Of a stretch of DNA of 64,000 nucleotides, positions 26,205 to 36,636 are shown piece by piece. Made by a program: the position numbers and the translations under genes. Source of the DNA: Myxococcus xanthus (lineage in GTDB: Bacteria; Myxococcota; Myxococcia; Myxococcales; Myxococcaceae); the NCBI RefSeq assembly GCF_013116825.1, contig NZ_JABFNS010000007.1:39704-103703 (forward strand), written 5' to 3'. The notes under the pieces are model-generated. The model ran no database searches. It saw only the letters and a program-made list of their open reading frames with translations, and was not told the DNA's origin. Positions within the stretch are counted from its first letter, which is position 1; the number at the start of each line of letters is the position of its first letter.

Positions 26205-26447
26205 ATGTTCAGCCGTTCGGAAATCCACAAGGGGATGAATGTGCGCGGCAACGACGGACACGTTCTCGGGCGCATCATCGAGATGACGGGGGATGAGCTC
26301 ATCGTGGAGAAGGGCCTCATCCGCCGGCATGACTTCGCGGTGGCCCTGGCGGACGTGCGTGAAGTCGTGGGCGGAGAAGTCGTGCTCAACCACGGGCGGG
26401 ACAGCCTCTTCTCCGCGCCCCGGGAAATCCCGCCCACGAAGCACTGA
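26205..26447 (+). CDS. DUF2171 (PRC-barrel-like) protein
   Basis: About 80 residues. The pattern M-V.G.DG..LG.I....GD.L.VEKG....DF.V...DV..V...EV.L is that of DUF2171, a small beta-barrel related to PRC domains. Soluble. GGGAGG precedes the ATG. The stop lies 4 bp from that of the convergent transporter gene. Confidence 0.82.
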   Translation: MFSRSEIHKGMNVRGNDGHVLGRIIEMTGDELIVEKGLIRRHDFAVALADVREVVGGEVVLNHGRDSLFSAPREIPPTKH

Positions 26448-26451
26448 CGGC

Positions 26452-27840
26452 TCAGACGCCGCGGCTCGCGTCCGGCGCGCCCTCCGGGGCAGCGGTGGCC
26501 TCCGGTGCACCGTCGCCGCGCCATCCGGCACGCGCCTCCGCCTCGCGGGCCGCGCGTCGCCCCGCGGCCACGTCCACCCGGGACAACACCGCCGCGCCCG
26601 ACACGAAGAAGAAGAGCAGGGACAGCACCGCCTGCCGGCTGGAGCCCGTCAGCTCCACCGTGGCCGCGAACACCAGCGGGCCGGCCACCGCGGTGACTTT
26701 CTCGAAGACGCTGAAGAGGCCGAAGAACTCCGCCGCCCTGTCCCGGGGCACCATCTGCGCGAAGAGCGAACGGCTCAAGGCCTGACTGCCGCCCTGCACC
26801 ATGCCCACCAGCAACGCGAGCGCGAAGAAGTGCACCGGCGTGCGCATGAAGTAGCCCAGGAACGTCACCCCCACGTACACCGACAGGGCGAACATCAGCG
26901 CGCGCTTCACGCCCACCCGCCCCGCGGCCCGGCCGAACAGCACCGCGCACGGTACGCCCACCACCTGCGTCAGCAGCAGCGCACCAATCAGCGCGCCCCG
27001 GCCAATGCCCAGCTCCGTCCCGTACAGCGTGGACAAGCGGATGATGGTGCCGATGCCGTCGCTGTAGAGCAGATAGGCCACCAGCAACAGGAAGGCCTGA
27101 CGGTGCTGGCGCAGCCCGCCCAGCGTGCCCGCCAGCTGCGTGAAGATGCCGCGCAGGGACAGCGGAGGACGTTGGATGGACACGTCCGGTTTCGGCTCGG
27201 GGATGCGCCGGAAGAGGGGCAGCGAGAAGAGGGCCCACCACACCGCCACGGAGGCGAAGGCCACGCGCGAGGCGGCCCCCGCGTCCGCCAGTCCGAACCA
27301 CTGGGGCCGCATCAGCAGCACCAGCTGCGCGGCCAGCAGCAGACCGCCGCCCAGGTAGCCCAGCGCGTAGCCCGCGGTGGACACACGGTCCAGTTCGTCG
27401 TCCTGGGCGATGTGCCGCAAGAGCGCGTCCGAGAACACGATGCTGCCCGTCACGCCCACGTTGCCCAGACCGAAGAGCAGCAGGCCCCATGCCCAGTCAC
27501 CCGGGCCCACCGTGGCCAGCGCCAGCGTGGACACCATGCCCAGGCCCGCGAAGATGCCCAGCATGTGCTTGATGCGACCAGCCCGGTCGCTCAGCGCGCC
27601 CAGGACCGGTGACAACACCGCCACCACGCTCAGCGCCACCGCGGTGGCGGTGGCGAAGCGGCTGGTGGCCACCTCGCGCGGAAGGCCCTCCGCCGCCACG
27701 GAGGCGTAATAGAGCGGGAACACCACCGTGACGACGGTGGTGATGAAGGCCGAGTTCGCCCAGTCGTACATCGCCCACGCGCGCAGCGCGGGCCGCGTCA
27801 GGCCGATGCGCGACAGGAGCCCCAGCACCCTGCGCCTCAT
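26452..27840 (-). CDS. MFS transporter, UMF1/Atg22-like
   Basis: About 462 residues with about twelve hydrophobic segments. The opening RAWAMYDWANSAFITTVVTVVFPLYY is characteristic of the UMF1 family (vacuole effluxer Atg22-like), whose eukaryotic members export amino acids. The central loop after segment 6 and the basic cytoplasmic tail fit the MFS layout. Its ATG overlaps the stop of the ornithine cyclodeaminase-like gene (ATGA). The two are therefore translated together, which supports an amino-acid or amino-acid-derivative substrate (inference). Confidence 0.85.
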   Translation of the reverse strand: MRRRVLGLLSRIGLTRPALRAWAMYDWANSAFITTVVTVVFPLYYASVAAEGLPREVATSRFATATAVALSVVAVLSPVLGALSDRAGRIKHMLGIFAGLGMVSTLALATVGPGDWAWGLLLFGLGNVGVTGSIVFSDALLRHIAQDDELDRVSTAGYALGYLGGGLLLAAQLVLLMRPQWFGLADAGAASRVAFASVAVWWALFSLPLFRRIPEPKPDVSIQRPPLSLRGIFTQLAGTLGGLRQHRQAFLLLVAYLLYSDGIGTIIRLSTLYGTELGIGRGALIGALLLTQVVGVPCAVLFGRAAGRVGVKRALMFALSVYVGVTFLGYFMRTPVHFFALALLVGMVQGGSQALSRSLFAQMVPRDRAAEFFGLFSVFEKVTAVAGPLVFAATVELTGSSRQAVLSLLFFFVSGAAVLSRVDVAAGRRAAREAEARAGWRGDGAPEATAAPEGAPDASRGV

Positions 27841-28799
27841 GCGTCGAAGTCCACCCCGCTCACGGCGTCGTCGCCCTGGGCCGACTGGTAGACGTGCCAG
27901 GCCGCCGCCAGGTCCTGGAAGGGCAGCCCCACCGCCGCGAAGACGGTGACGTCCTCCGCCGACGTGCGCCCCGGCTTCAGGCCAGCCAGCACCTCGCCCA
28001 GCTCCGCGTGGATGGACTCCTCACCCAGTCCCACCGCGCCCGCGGCGCCGGTGGACACCGCCAGGCCCCGGTGGTCGACGACGAACCGGGACTGACGGAG
28101 CAGCTCCGCGGACAGCTCGGCCTTGCCCGGCTCGTCCGCGCCCAGCGCGATGATGTGCGTGCCCGGCCGCACCATGCCGGGGTGCAGGAAGGGGTGACGG
28201 CTCCACGTCGCCGTCACGATGATGTCCGCGTCGGAGACGGCCTCCTCCAGGGACTCCGCCATCCGCACCGGCAGGTTCAACTCCTGGTACATGCGCGTGG
28301 CGAAGGCGAGCGAGCGCTCCGGCGCCGTGTCGAACACCCGCACGTGCGTCAGCGAGCGCACCAACCGCAACGACTTGAGCTGCAACACCGCCTGCCGGCC
28401 CGCGCCGATGAGCGCCACCCGGCTCGCGTCCGGCCGCGCCAGCACGTCCGCCGACAGCGCGCCCACCACGCCCGTGCGCACCGCCGTCAGGTGGCCGGCG
28501 TCCATCACCGCCATCACCTCGCCGGTAGCGACGTCGTGCAGATGCACCACGCCTCGAATCGCCGGCGACTGGCCGGGGAACTTCGCGTGCACCTTCACGG
28601 AGTAGGCGGGGATGGAGGGCAGGCTGCCAGGGAACAGCACCAGGGCGGTGCCCTCGGCATGGAGGGAGGCCCGGGCGCGCTGCGGTGCCACGGTGCGAGC
28701 CAGTGCGTCGGTGCGGAAGGCCTCTCGCATGTCCTCGAGCAAGAGAGGAGCCTGCAGGTTGCGGGAGACGTCGGAGCGGGTCAGCAGGAGCGTGCGCAT
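27837..28799 (-). CDS. Ornithine cyclodeaminase / mu-crystallin family protein
   Basis: About 320 residues. It has the family's N-terminal LLLTRSDV, the KVHAKFPGQ and MDAGHLTAVRTG substrate-site segments, and a Rossmann motif VALIGAGRQAVLQL with VRVFDTAPERS. Members reduce or deaminate amino and imino acids (ornithine cyclodeaminase, alanine dehydrogenase, ketimine reductase), so the exact reaction is open. It is the upstream gene of a coupled pair with the UMF1-type transporter and is divergent from the histidine kinase gene. Confidence 0.88.
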   Translation of the reverse strand: MRTLLLTRSDVSRNLQAPLLLEDMREAFRTDALARTVAPQRARASLHAEGTALVLFPGSLPSIPAYSVKVHAKFPGQSPAIRGVVHLHDVATGEVMAVMDAGHLTAVRTGVVGALSADVLARPDASRVALIGAGRQAVLQLKSLRLVRSLTHVRVFDTAPERSLAFATRMYQELNLPVRMAESLEEAVSDADIIVTATWSRHPFLHPGMVRPGTHIIALGADEPGKAELSAELLRQSRFVVDHRGLAVSTGAAGAVGLGEESIHAELGEVLAGLKPGRTSAEDVTVFAAVGLPFQDLAAAWHVYQSAQGDDAVSGVDFDA

Positions 28800-29030
28800 C
28801 TTGCAGACACCCTAACCGAGCCCGTGCGGGCCCACAGCTCCCAGCGCACGGACATGATGGCAAGCGCCCGAAGTCGGACGTCCGAGCGGCCAGTGCTCCG
28901 CCGTGCCGCCCGGGGTGGCATCCACCAGGCCCGCATCCAGCGACGGTGGGACGAGGCGCGCAGGCGCCATCATCCCCAGAATGGAAGTGAACGGCGGGGT
29001 GGGCGGCCCCAGGGCCTCGGGAGGCCGGTG

Positions 29031-31076
29031 ATGCTGGAGACAGAGTCACGCACAGCGGGCGACAAGGAGTCCTCCGGGGCACGGACGCTCAAGGCGGCGG
29101 AGTTCCTGCGCGCCCACCAGGAGGAGGTGCTGGAGGACTGGCAGCGGGCCATGCGAGCGTTTCACGTGGGACACGCGGCGCAGCCTTCGTGGCTGCTGGA
29201 CCACATGCCCCAGTTGCTCAAGATGCTCGCGGACCTCATCGACCACGGCCCGGACGAAATCCTCACCACGGTGCCGGACGAGCACGCGATGTCCCGGCTG
29301 GACGCCGGCTTCGACCTGGGCCAGGTGACATCCGAGTACGCGCTCCTGCGCAAGTGCATCCTCCACAGGCTGGAAGCCGAAGCGGCCTACCCCGCGCCGG
29401 GCGAGCTGGAGCGGATGGAGGACGCGCTGGACCGGATTGTCACCCGGACGGTGACGTCCTTCTCCCAGGAGCGGCAGCGCATCCTCCAGGCCCTGGACCG
29501 GATGACGCAGGCCGCGCTGGACAGCCCTTCCATGGCCAGCCTCCCCTCGCGGCTGCTCACCGTCCTGGTGGAGTCCGCGCTCTCGGTCGACTCGGCGGCG
29601 TTCGTGCTGGTGGAAGGCGACGCGCTGGTGGTGCGCGCGGCGGTGGGCCTGGGCGCGGACGAGGCGCTCGGCGTGTCGCTGAAGCGGGAGGAAGGATTCG
29701 TGGGCGAGGTGCTCCGCCAGCGTCAGCCCCTGACGCTGCGCTCCGCCTCCACGGACCCTCGCGTGGCGCTGCCCACGCTGAAGCAGGAAGGGCTGCGCGC
29801 CGTGTACGGCGTGCCCCTGCTGGATGGCGACCAACTCCTGGGCATGGCGTACATGTGCTCGCGCACCGCCTTCGTCTTCTCCGAGCCGGACGCACTCTTG
29901 TTCCGGACCATGGCGCAGCGGGCCACCGCGCACCTGGTACAGGCCCGGCTCCGGGCCCGCGAGCGCCAGGCCCACGCGGACGCCCAGCGCTCGCTGGCGC
30001 AGCTGGACGCGATGCTGGCCTCCACGCCTCTGGGCATCGCCCAGTTGGACCGGGAGTTGCGCTTCGTGCGCATCAACCAGGCCTTGGCGGACATCGATGG
30101 CCACTCGCCGGAAGCCCACCTGGGCCGCCGCTTCCAGGAGATGGCCCCCGTGACGGCCGTGGGCACGTTCGAGCCCCTGTTCCGCCGCACGATTGAGACA
30201 GGTGAACCCGTGGACGCCGTCGAGTTCACCATCCCTGGAGATGCCCGGACCTTCCAGGCCAGCTTCCACCCGGTCCGCACGCCCGACCAAGGGGTGCTGG
30301 GCTTGAGCTGCACGGTGGTGGATGTCTCCCACCACAAGCGGGCCGAGGCCGTGCTCCAGCGGGCGGTGGACTTCCGGGAACAACTCATGGCGGTGTTGGG
30401 ACACGACCTGCGCAACCCGCTCAACGCCATCAACGCCTCGGCCTTCCAGCTGACGCGGTCCGAGGACCTGACACCACCCGAGCGTCGCGCCGTGGACCGC
30501 ATCCGCAAGGCCACCGCGCGAATGGGGCGCATGATTACGGACATCCTCGACTTCGCCCGCACCCGACTGGGCGGAGGACTTCCCGTGGCCCGCCAGCCCA
30601 TGGACTTCGTGGAGGTATGCCAGGCGACGCTGGAGGAGCTCCGGGTCAGCGCCCCGGAGCGCTCGATGGTGTTCGAGGCGAGCGGAGACACTCGAGGGAA
30701 CTGGGACCCGGACCGCGTGTCGCAGGTGCTGGGCAACCTGGTGGCCAACGCCATCCAGCATGGCCAGGAAGACAGACCGGTGTGTGTCACGGTGCGCGGA
30801 GAGGCGGATGAGGTGGTGCTGAAGGTCCACAACGCCGGCGAGCCGATTGCGGCCGAGCTGATGCCGCGCCTGTTCGACCCGTTCAAGAGCTTGCCCGCAA
30901 CCGCGCCACCGCAGGACATCGCGAGGAAGAAGCGCAGCCTGGGCCTGGGGCTCTACATCGTCAGCCAGATTGTCAGCGCACACGGGGGGCACGTGGAGGT
31001 CCGCTCCAACCGGAAGCAGGGCACCACCTTCACCGTCCACTGGCCCCGCACCCTCACGACGCTCGGGGGCGCGTGA
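29031..31076 (+). CDS. Cytosolic sensor histidine kinase (RsbRD-like, GAF, PAS, HisKA, HATPase)
   Basis: About 681 residues, no membrane segment. An RsbRD-like N-terminal helical domain (about 18-130) is followed by a GAF domain (about 165-310), a PAS domain (about 325-440), HisKA with His458 in GHDLRNPLN, and a HATPase domain with [12 protein letters not shown] and GLGLYIV. The ATG at 29031 has GGGAGG at the right distance; the same frame is open for another kilobase upstream, opposite the cyclodeaminase gene, but that part is a shadow. It is an orphan kinase with no response regulator beside it. The 231-bp upstream region holds the divergent promoters. Confidence 0.92.
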   Translation: MLETESRTAGDKESSGARTLKAAEFLRAHQEEVLEDWQRAMRAFHVGHAAQPSWLLDHMPQLLKMLADLIDHGPDEILTTVPDEHAMSRLDAGFDLGQVTSEYALLRKCILHRLEAEAAYPAPGELERMEDALDRIVTRTVTSFSQERQRILQALDRMTQAALDSPSMASLPSRLLTVLVESALSVDSAAFVLVEGDALVVRAAVGLGADEALGVSLKREEGFVGEVLRQRQPLTLRSASTDPRVALPTLKQEGLRAVYGVPLLDGDQLLGMAYMCSRTAFVFSEPDALLFRTMAQRATAHLVQARLRARERQAHADAQRSLAQLDAMLASTPLGIAQLDRELRFVRINQALADIDGHSPEAHLGRRFQEMAPVTAVGTFEPLFRRTIETGEPVDAVEFTIPGDARTFQASFHPVRTPDQGVLGLSCTVVDVSHHKRAEAVLQRAVDFREQLMAVLGHDLRNPLNAINASAFQLTRSEDLTPPERRAVDRIRKATARMGRMITDILDFARTRLGGGLPVARQPMDFVEVCQATLEELRVSAPERSMVFEASGDTRGNWDPDRVSQVLGNLVANAIQHGQEDRPVCVTVRGEADEVVLKVHNAGEPIAAELMPRLFDPFKSLPATAPPQDIARKKRSLGLGLYIVSQIVSAHGGHVEVRSNRKQGTTFTVHWPRTLTTLGGA

Positions 31077-31171
31077 AGCAGCGCGGCAGGCGGGACGGCC
31101 GGCCACCCGCTGCCCGCACGCCAGCTCCTTCTGGGGGTGAATCGCGCACGCCAGGCCGCTATGCCTGGGGC

Positions 31172-31828
<657 letters not shown>

Positions 31829-31901
31829 AGCCGGGCGCCGACGTGCGCGGGACGCCGCGCGCCTGCCTTCCCGGTTCACCAGGCGGTCAGATGCCCCCGG
31901 T

Positions 31902-31926
31902 GGCCACCGTGACACGGGCGGTGGCC
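31902..31926. terminator. Hairpin between convergent msrA and YebC-family genes
   Basis: Perfect 8-bp stem GGCCACCG / CGGTGGCC with loop TGACACGGG, 73 bp after the msrA stop and just past the end of the opposing gene. It is followed by CCCCCC rather than T, so it could serve either strand. Confidence 0.55.
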
Positions 31927-31934
31927 CCCCAGCC

Positions 31935-32657
31935 TCACGCCAGGTTGTGGAACACGCGCTGGACGTCGTCGTCCTGCTCCAGCGCGTCCACGAGCTCCAG
32001 CACCTCGGTGGCCTTGTCCTCGGGCAGCTCGATGGGGTTCAGCGCCACGTATTCGGAGTCCGCCGAGACGGGCACCAGGCCCTTGGCCTCGATGGCGGCC
32101 TGGAGCTGGCCGAAGTCGGCGAAGGCGGAGCGGATGATGATCTGCTTCTCGCCCTTCTCTCCCACGCCCTCCCCCATCTCCTGGAGGCCGTGGTCGATGA
32201 GCTCCAGCTCCAGCGAGTCCAGGTCCAACCCCTCCGGGTTCAACCGGAACACACCCATGCGCTGGAACATGAAGGCCACGCTGCCCGTGGTGCCCAGGTT
32301 CCCGCTGTGCTTGTTGAAGTGCATGCGCACGTTGGCCACGGTGCGCACGACGTTGTCCGTCGCCGTCTCCACCAGCAGCGCGATGCCGTGGGGCGCGTAG
32401 CCCTCATAGAGCACGATTTCGTAGTCGGTCGCCGACTGGCCACTCGCGCGCTTGATGGCCGCGTCGACCTTGTCCTTCGGCATGTTCGCGGCGCGAGCGT
32501 TCTGGAGCACCCGGCGCAGCGTGGAGTTCGAATCGGGATTGGGCCCACCCGCCTTCACCGCGATGGCGATGTCCTTGCTGATCCGCGTGAACACCTTCGC
32601 CATCTTGTTCCAGCGGGCCATCATCGTGGCCTTGCGTGTCTCGAAAATGCGTCCCAT
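31935..32657 (-). CDS. YebC/PmpR family protein (TACO1-like)
   Basis: About 240 residues, normal length. The N-terminus has the family signature [38 protein letters not shown] and [14 protein letters not shown]. The second and third domains end in [15 protein letters not shown], the canonical C-terminus. Members act as transcriptional regulators or as ribosome-associated factors that help translate difficult peptides. It stands alone, convergent with msrA. Confidence 0.95.
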   Translation of the reverse strand: MGRIFETRKATMMARWNKMAKVFTRISKDIAIAVKAGGPNPDSNSTLRRVLQNARAANMPKDKVDAAIKRASGQSATDYEIVLYEGYAPHGIALLVETATDNVVRTVANVRMHFNKHSGNLGTTGSVAFMFQRMGVFRLNPEGLDLDSLELELIDHGLQEMGEGVGEKGEKQIIIRSAFADFGQLQAAIEAKGLVPVSADSEYVALNPIELPEDKATEVLELVDALEQDDDVQRVFHNLA

Positions 32658-32778
32658 GGGAGGGATGTATAGGTCGGCCGCATTCCGCGTGGCTACTCCC
32701 TGTAGCCCCCCTGAGCGCGGATGTTGACCAGGACAGGCCGCACGGTCGCCGGCCTGTCCCCCCCCAGCGCCCCGCGCG

Positions 32779-33663
32779 TCACACCTTCGCGGGCTTCTCC
32801 AGGACGAGCCCGAAGTGCGTGTAGCAGGTCGGGTGCAGATTCATGATGTTCTCGAAGTGGAAGACGCGAGACTGAAGTCCCGCCGCATGCGCGGGCGCCA
32901 GGACGCGCTCCTTCAGGGTGACGGCGTCGTAGAAGCGGCCGTGCCGCTCTCCCCAGCGAGGGAAGAGGTGGATGATGGCCTCCGCGTCGCGGCGGATGTC
33001 GTAACCCCACGCGGGGTCACACATGGTGAAGGCGTACTCGCCCAGGTACAGCGGAACGATGCAGACCTTGCCACCGGGCCGGAGCACGCGCCCCGCCTCC
33101 CGGATGAAGCCCGTGTCCGCGGTGCCCTCGAAGTGCTCGAAGGAGCAGTGCAGCGTCATCGCGTCCACGGAGCCGTCCTCGAGCGGAAGCTCCGCCGCGG
33201 AGCCGCCAATCTGGTGGCCGTGGATGCCCGGCGGGAAGACCAGGTCCTGCGCGTAGATGTTCCGCGTCCGCCCCAGCATCCGGACCACGTCCAGGTACGG
33301 GCTGCTCGGGGTGGAGGCGATGTCCACGTAGACGGCGTCCTCGCGCGCCACCAGCGGTTCAATCTGCTTCCAGGTGAAGTAGTACTGCGGCCGCTTCTCC
33401 CAATACGGTTGGAAGCCGCAGAAGTGCCGAATCACGGCGTTCTGCGCCTGGAGTTCGTCCCAGAAGCGCTCCAGCTCCGCCACGTCGAAGCGGTAGGTCT
33501 CGACGGGGATGCCGGCCTGGCGCAGCGGCTCGGGCTGCTTGAGCTGAGGACCCGGACCATAACGGCCGAAGCCCGTCAGGCTGAGCAGCTTCGACAACGG
33601 CTCCGACGCCTTGTAGGCGGCGCGGTGCCGGACACTCTTCTTCACGCGGGTCAGCAGGTTCAC
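32779..33663 (-). CDS. Class I SAM-dependent methyltransferase-like protein
   Basis: About 294 residues, GTG start with GGGGGA upstream. The methyltransferase core spans about 105-240 with an acidic loop ([18 protein letters not shown]) and [13 protein letters not shown]. The SAM-binding motif I is unusual: [10 protein letters not shown] instead of a glycine-rich GxGxG. SAM binding is therefore not certain. The first 100 residues form a helical, aromatic-rich extension. Substrate unknown. Confidence 0.8.
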   Translation of the reverse strand: MNLLTRVKKSVRHRAAYKASEPLSKLLSLTGFGRYGPGPQLKQPEPLRQAGIPVETYRFDVAELERFWDELQAQNAVIRHFCGFQPYWEKRPQYYFTWKQIEPLVAREDAVYVDIASTPSSPYLDVVRMLGRTRNIYAQDLVFPPGIHGHQIGGSAAELPLEDGSVDAMTLHCSFEHFEGTADTGFIREAGRVLRPGGKVCIVPLYLGEYAFTMCDPAWGYDIRRDAEAIIHLFPRWGERHGRFYDAVTLKERVLAPAHAAGLQSRVFHFENIMNLHPTCYTHFGLVLEKPAKV

Positions 33664-33773
33664 GGAGATCCCCCGGGCAGATGCCCGAAACGAGTGGGGA
33701 TTCTGGGAGAGGGCCCCGGATGCGTCAATGCGGCCCGAAGCCCGCCTTCCCTCCGTGCCAGCGAGCCTGCTCG

Positions 33774-34157
33774 CTAGCGGACCTGCTGCGTCGCGGGCAC
33801 CGCGCGGGCCACCTCACCCGAGCCCACGCCGCCCGCTCGAGCGCGCTCCAGGTGCGGGGCCAGCCGTCCAATGGCCATCAGCCCCGCCATGCGGAAGTCG
33901 GAGATGAACGACCAGAGCGGGTACTTGAACGACGCCGGCTTGTTCCGCTCGATGACGAAGTGGCTGAACCACGCGAAGCCGTAGGCGGCGACGAGCGCGG
34001 CTGGAACCAGCGCGGCGCGGCCCGTCGCGACGGCCGTCACGCCCAGCCCCAGTCCCAGGGAGGTGCCCGTGAAGTGAAGCCAGCGCGTGGATGGCAGCGC
34101 GTGCTCCCGCAGGTAGAACGGCCAGAACTCGGCATAGGTCTCGATGCGGTCGGACAT
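33774..34157 (-). CDS. Mpo1/DUF962-family membrane protein
   Basis: About 127 residues. The opening FWPFYLREHALPSTRWLHFTGT and the later AWFSHFVIERNKPASFKYPLWSFISD are the DUF962/Mpo1 signature. His residues bind Fe2+ in the yeast enzyme, which alpha-oxidises 2-hydroxy fatty acids. Two to three hydrophobic segments predict an integral membrane protein. The tail after residue 105 is variable. Confidence 0.88.
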   Translation of the reverse strand: MSDRIETYAEFWPFYLREHALPSTRWLHFTGTSLGLGLGVTAVATGRAALVPAALVAAYGFAWFSHFVIERNKPASFKYPLWSFISDFRMAGLMAIGRLAPHLERARAGGVGSGEVARAVPATQQVR

Positions 34158-34356
34158 GGTGGGAAGTTAGGGCCCCAGGGCTCCCTCCCGTCAACCCGGC
34201 TCGACGCAGAGCGTGTAGGCATGGACAGGCAAGGGTACTCCCCGCACGTCCACCAGCCAGGCAGGCCGTCCAGCATCCGTCATGTTTTCCAGTCCGATGC
34301 CGCCTCCCTGGCCCGGGCCTGCCGGAGTCCTCCAGGTCATGAAAGACTCTGGAGCC

Positions 34357-35484
34357 ATGACGGAGTGGATGCCCAAGCCGAACCCCGCGGTCGACCTGCG
34401 GACGCTGGCCCTCAGCCCAGAGGAGGGCTTCGTGCTCTCCCGCCTGGACGGCGCCACCCCGGCCCGGAACCTGCCCGCGCTGACGGGCCTGCCCCCCGAG
34501 CGGCTGCGGACCATCCTCTCCCGGCTCGTCACCCAGGGCGCGCTGCTGCCCACGCCCGCCGCGAGCCCGGCGGCACCTGTCGCCGCTCCGCCCGCGGCCT
34601 TCGAGCCCCAGCGACGGACGTCCCCCGCGGCCCCCGAGCCCGAAGCAGACCTCCCCGTGCTCGACCTGACGCCGCTGGACGCCGAGCCCGGAGCAGACCT
34701 CCCCGCGCTCGACGCGACACCGCTGGAGGCCGCGACCACCCCCGACACCGCACCGGACGCCGAGGACGAGCCCGAAGCCGCCCTGGGCAACTACCGCCAG
34801 CTCTTCGAACTGCGGCTGCACCCGCTCCCCGAGGACCAGCGCATCGCCCATGCCCACGCGGCGGAGGACCCCATCCTCTCCGCGCTGTGCTTCGACCCGG
34901 TGCCCGCCGTCATCAAGGCCGTGCTGGAGAACGCGCGCGCGGGTCTGCCCCATGCGCGACTCGTGGCGCGCTACCACCGCAACCCCGTCGGCCTGGAGGC
35001 ACTGTGCGCCCGGGCGGCCTTCGCGGCGGACACAGGGGTGCGGCGCTGGCTCGTGCGCAACCCGCAGCTCCCCGCCAGCCTCTTCCGGCGGCTGTGGAGC
35101 GCACGCCGGCTCATGGAGCTGCACAAGGTGGGCAATGACCGCGACGTGCCGGAGTCCACGCGGCGCGCGGCACGCGAGGTGCTCCGCCAGCGCTTCGCCA
35201 GCGGCCCCGCGGAGGAGAAGGTGGAGCTCATCCTCAACACGGAAGGCCGCGCGCTGGCGGCGCTCATCGGCCTGCCGGTGGATGGCAAGACGGCGTCGCT
35301 GCTGTGCGGACGCACCTACCGCTCGCCCATGCTCATCCAGAACATCGCCCGCTGGAGCGCGGCCCCGCCGGCCCTCATCGCGCACTTGCTGAAGCAGGAA
35401 GCGGTGCGGCGTCAGCCCCAACTGCGCATACTGCTGGCCCGCCACCCCAACGCCCCAGCGGACGCGAAGCGCGGCGGCGCCTGA
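34357..35484 (+). CDS. Myxobacterial-type protein with small N-terminal domain and disordered linker
   Basis: About 375 residues. Residues about 10-70 (LSPEEGFVLSRLDGATPARNLPALTGLPPERLRTILSRL, given as one short domain) look like a small winged-helix-like module that I recall from several gliding- and development-related myxobacterial proteins. A Pro/Ala/Asp/Glu linker (about 70-140) leads to a helical domain (about 145-375). No enzyme motif. ATG 34339 is an alternative start with a weak site. The stop is 3 bp from that of the convergent HxlR gene. Confidence 0.65.
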   Translation: MTEWMPKPNPAVDLRTLALSPEEGFVLSRLDGATPARNLPALTGLPPERLRTILSRLVTQGALLPTPAASPAAPVAAPPAAFEPQRRTSPAAPEPEADLPVLDLTPLDAEPGADLPALDATPLEAATTPDTAPDAEDEPEAALGNYRQLFELRLHPLPEDQRIAHAHAAEDPILSALCFDPVPAVIKAVLENARAGLPHARLVARYHRNPVGLEALCARAAFAADTGVRRWLVRNPQLPASLFRRLWSARRLMELHKVGNDRDVPESTRRAAREVLRQRFASGPAEEKVELILNTEGRALAALIGLPVDGKTASLLCGRTYRSPMLIQNIARWSAAPPALIAHLLKQEAVRRQPQLRILLARHPNAPADAKRGGA

Positions 35485-35487
35485 ACC

Positions 35488-35841
35488 TCACGCGGACTTG
35501 CGCTTGCGAGCGGCGGAGGCGGGCTTCACGTCCACCCAGCGCTCCGCCCAGCGCGCCAGCTCATCCACGACCTTCCACAGCGCCTGTCCCTTCTCCGTGA
35601 GCTGGTACGCCACGCGGATGGGAGGCCCCGCGTCCACGTGACGCGACACCACGCCCTCCGCCTCCAGTTCCTTGAGCCGCTCCGACAGGACGCGCTCGCT
35701 GATGCTGCCAATCTCGTCCGTCAGTTCGCCGAAGCGCCGGGGCCCCGCGAGCAGGATGCGCAGGATGAGGCCCGTCCAGCGCTTCCCCATCAGCTCGCTG
35801 GCCTTCTCGTACCGCGCACACCGTGTCAGCGGATGCTCCAT
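35488..35841 (-). CDS. HxlR-family winged-helix transcription regulator
   Basis: About 117 residues. The family pattern is clear: CARYEKASELMGKRWTGLILR, the wing-helix segment RRFGELTDEIGSISERVLSERLKELE, and VAYQLTEKG. The N-terminal Cys (about residue 8) is at the position used for redox or electrophile sensing in YodB/HypR-type members. GGAGGAGG precedes ATG 35841. It is divergent from a nitroreductase gene, the classic HxlR arrangement, so it probably represses that gene and itself from the repeats at 35890-35923. Confidence 0.92.
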   Translation of the reverse strand: MEHPLTRCARYEKASELMGKRWTGLILRILLAGPRRFGELTDEIGSISERVLSERLKELEAEGVVSRHVDAGPPIRVAYQLTEKGQALWKVVDELARWAERWVDVKPASAARKRKSA

Positions 35842-35889
35842 TGGCGCCTCCTCCCCCGAATATAGCGAGCCGCCCTGCCACCGGCACGG

Positions 35890-35923
35890 AAGTCCCAAGT
35901 CACTTACTTTTTGGAAGTCACTT
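35890..35923. promoter_or_regulatory. Likely HxlR operator: repeated AAGTCACTT
   Basis: The 9-mer AAGTCACTT occurs exactly at 35897-35905 and 35915-35923, an 18-bp period, with a third partial AAGTC at 35890. The site lies in the divergent region between the HxlR gene (start 35841) and the nitroreductase gene (start 36013), and the local sequence is AT-rich for this genome. Assignment to the adjacent regulator is inference. Confidence 0.6.
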
Positions 35924-36012
35924 GCGAATCAAAAGCGAAGCCATTACCTGAAGAACCGTGGCGGTGGCTCATGAAGGTCACGCGCCGAATCACTCCAGGA
36001 AGGGACTCGCCC

Positions 36013-36615
36013 ATGGCAACGCAGCAGGCCGGCCTCGACGCCAACGCCCTCAACCAGCTCTTTCTCGACGCCCGCACCCACAACGCGTGGCTCGACAAGC
36101 CGGTGGCCGACGACGTCCTCCAGCAGCTCTACGCGCTCACCCGGATGGCGCCCACGGCGGCCAACTCTCAGCCGGTGCGCATCGTCTTCGTGAAGAGCCG
36201 CGAGGCGAAGGAGCGGCTCAAGCCCACCCTGTCCCCGGGCAACGTGGACAAGACGATGAACGCGCCAGTGACGGCCATCATCGCGTACGACACCGCGTTC
36301 TACGAAAAGTTCCCCCAGCTCTTCCCCGCGCGCGACATGAAGGCGGGCTTCCTCGCCATGCCCGCTGAGGCCCGCGAGAAGACGGCCTACATGAACAGCT
36401 CGCTGCAGGGGGGCTACTTCATCCTCGCCGCGCGGGCGCTGGGCCTGGACTGCGGCCCCATGGCGGGCTTCGACAACGCGAAGTTGGACGCGGCGTTCTT
36501 CCCGGAGGGGAAGTGGAAGTCCAACTTCCTCATCAACCTCGGCTACGGCGACGCGGAGAAGCTCTTCCCGCGCAACCCACGCCTGGACTTCAGCGAGGCG
36601 TGCCGCATCGAGTAG
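36013..36615 (+). CDS. Nitroreductase family protein, RutE-like (malonic semialdehyde reductase type)
   Basis: About 200 residues. It carries the FMN-binding nitroreductase pattern: ARTHNAW near the start, [17 protein letters not shown], the [13 protein letters not shown] loop, and INLGYGD at the end. Length and motifs match RutE/HadB-type enzymes that reduce malonic semialdehyde or related enones with NADH. GGAAGGGA supports the ATG at 36013; an upstream ATG at 35971 is in frame. It is controlled in all likelihood by the divergent HxlR regulator. No pyrimidine-degradation rut genes adjoin it, so the natural substrate is open. Confidence 0.88.
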   Translation: MATQQAGLDANALNQLFLDARTHNAWLDKPVADDVLQQLYALTRMAPTAANSQPVRIVFVKSREAKERLKPTLSPGNVDKTMNAPVTAIIAYDTAFYEKFPQLFPARDMKAGFLAMPAEAREKTAYMNSSLQGGYFILAARALGLDCGPMAGFDNAKLDAAFFPEGKWKSNFLINLGYGDAEKLFPRNPRLDFSEACRIE

Positions 36616-36636
36616 CGGCCCGCCGTCCCGCGAAAC

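Noticed and set aside
27894..29030. N-terminal extension of the histidine kinase frame by about 380 codons
   Set aside because: It lies opposite the ornithine cyclodeaminase gene. The kinase start at 29031 has a good ribosome site and the expected N-terminal domain.
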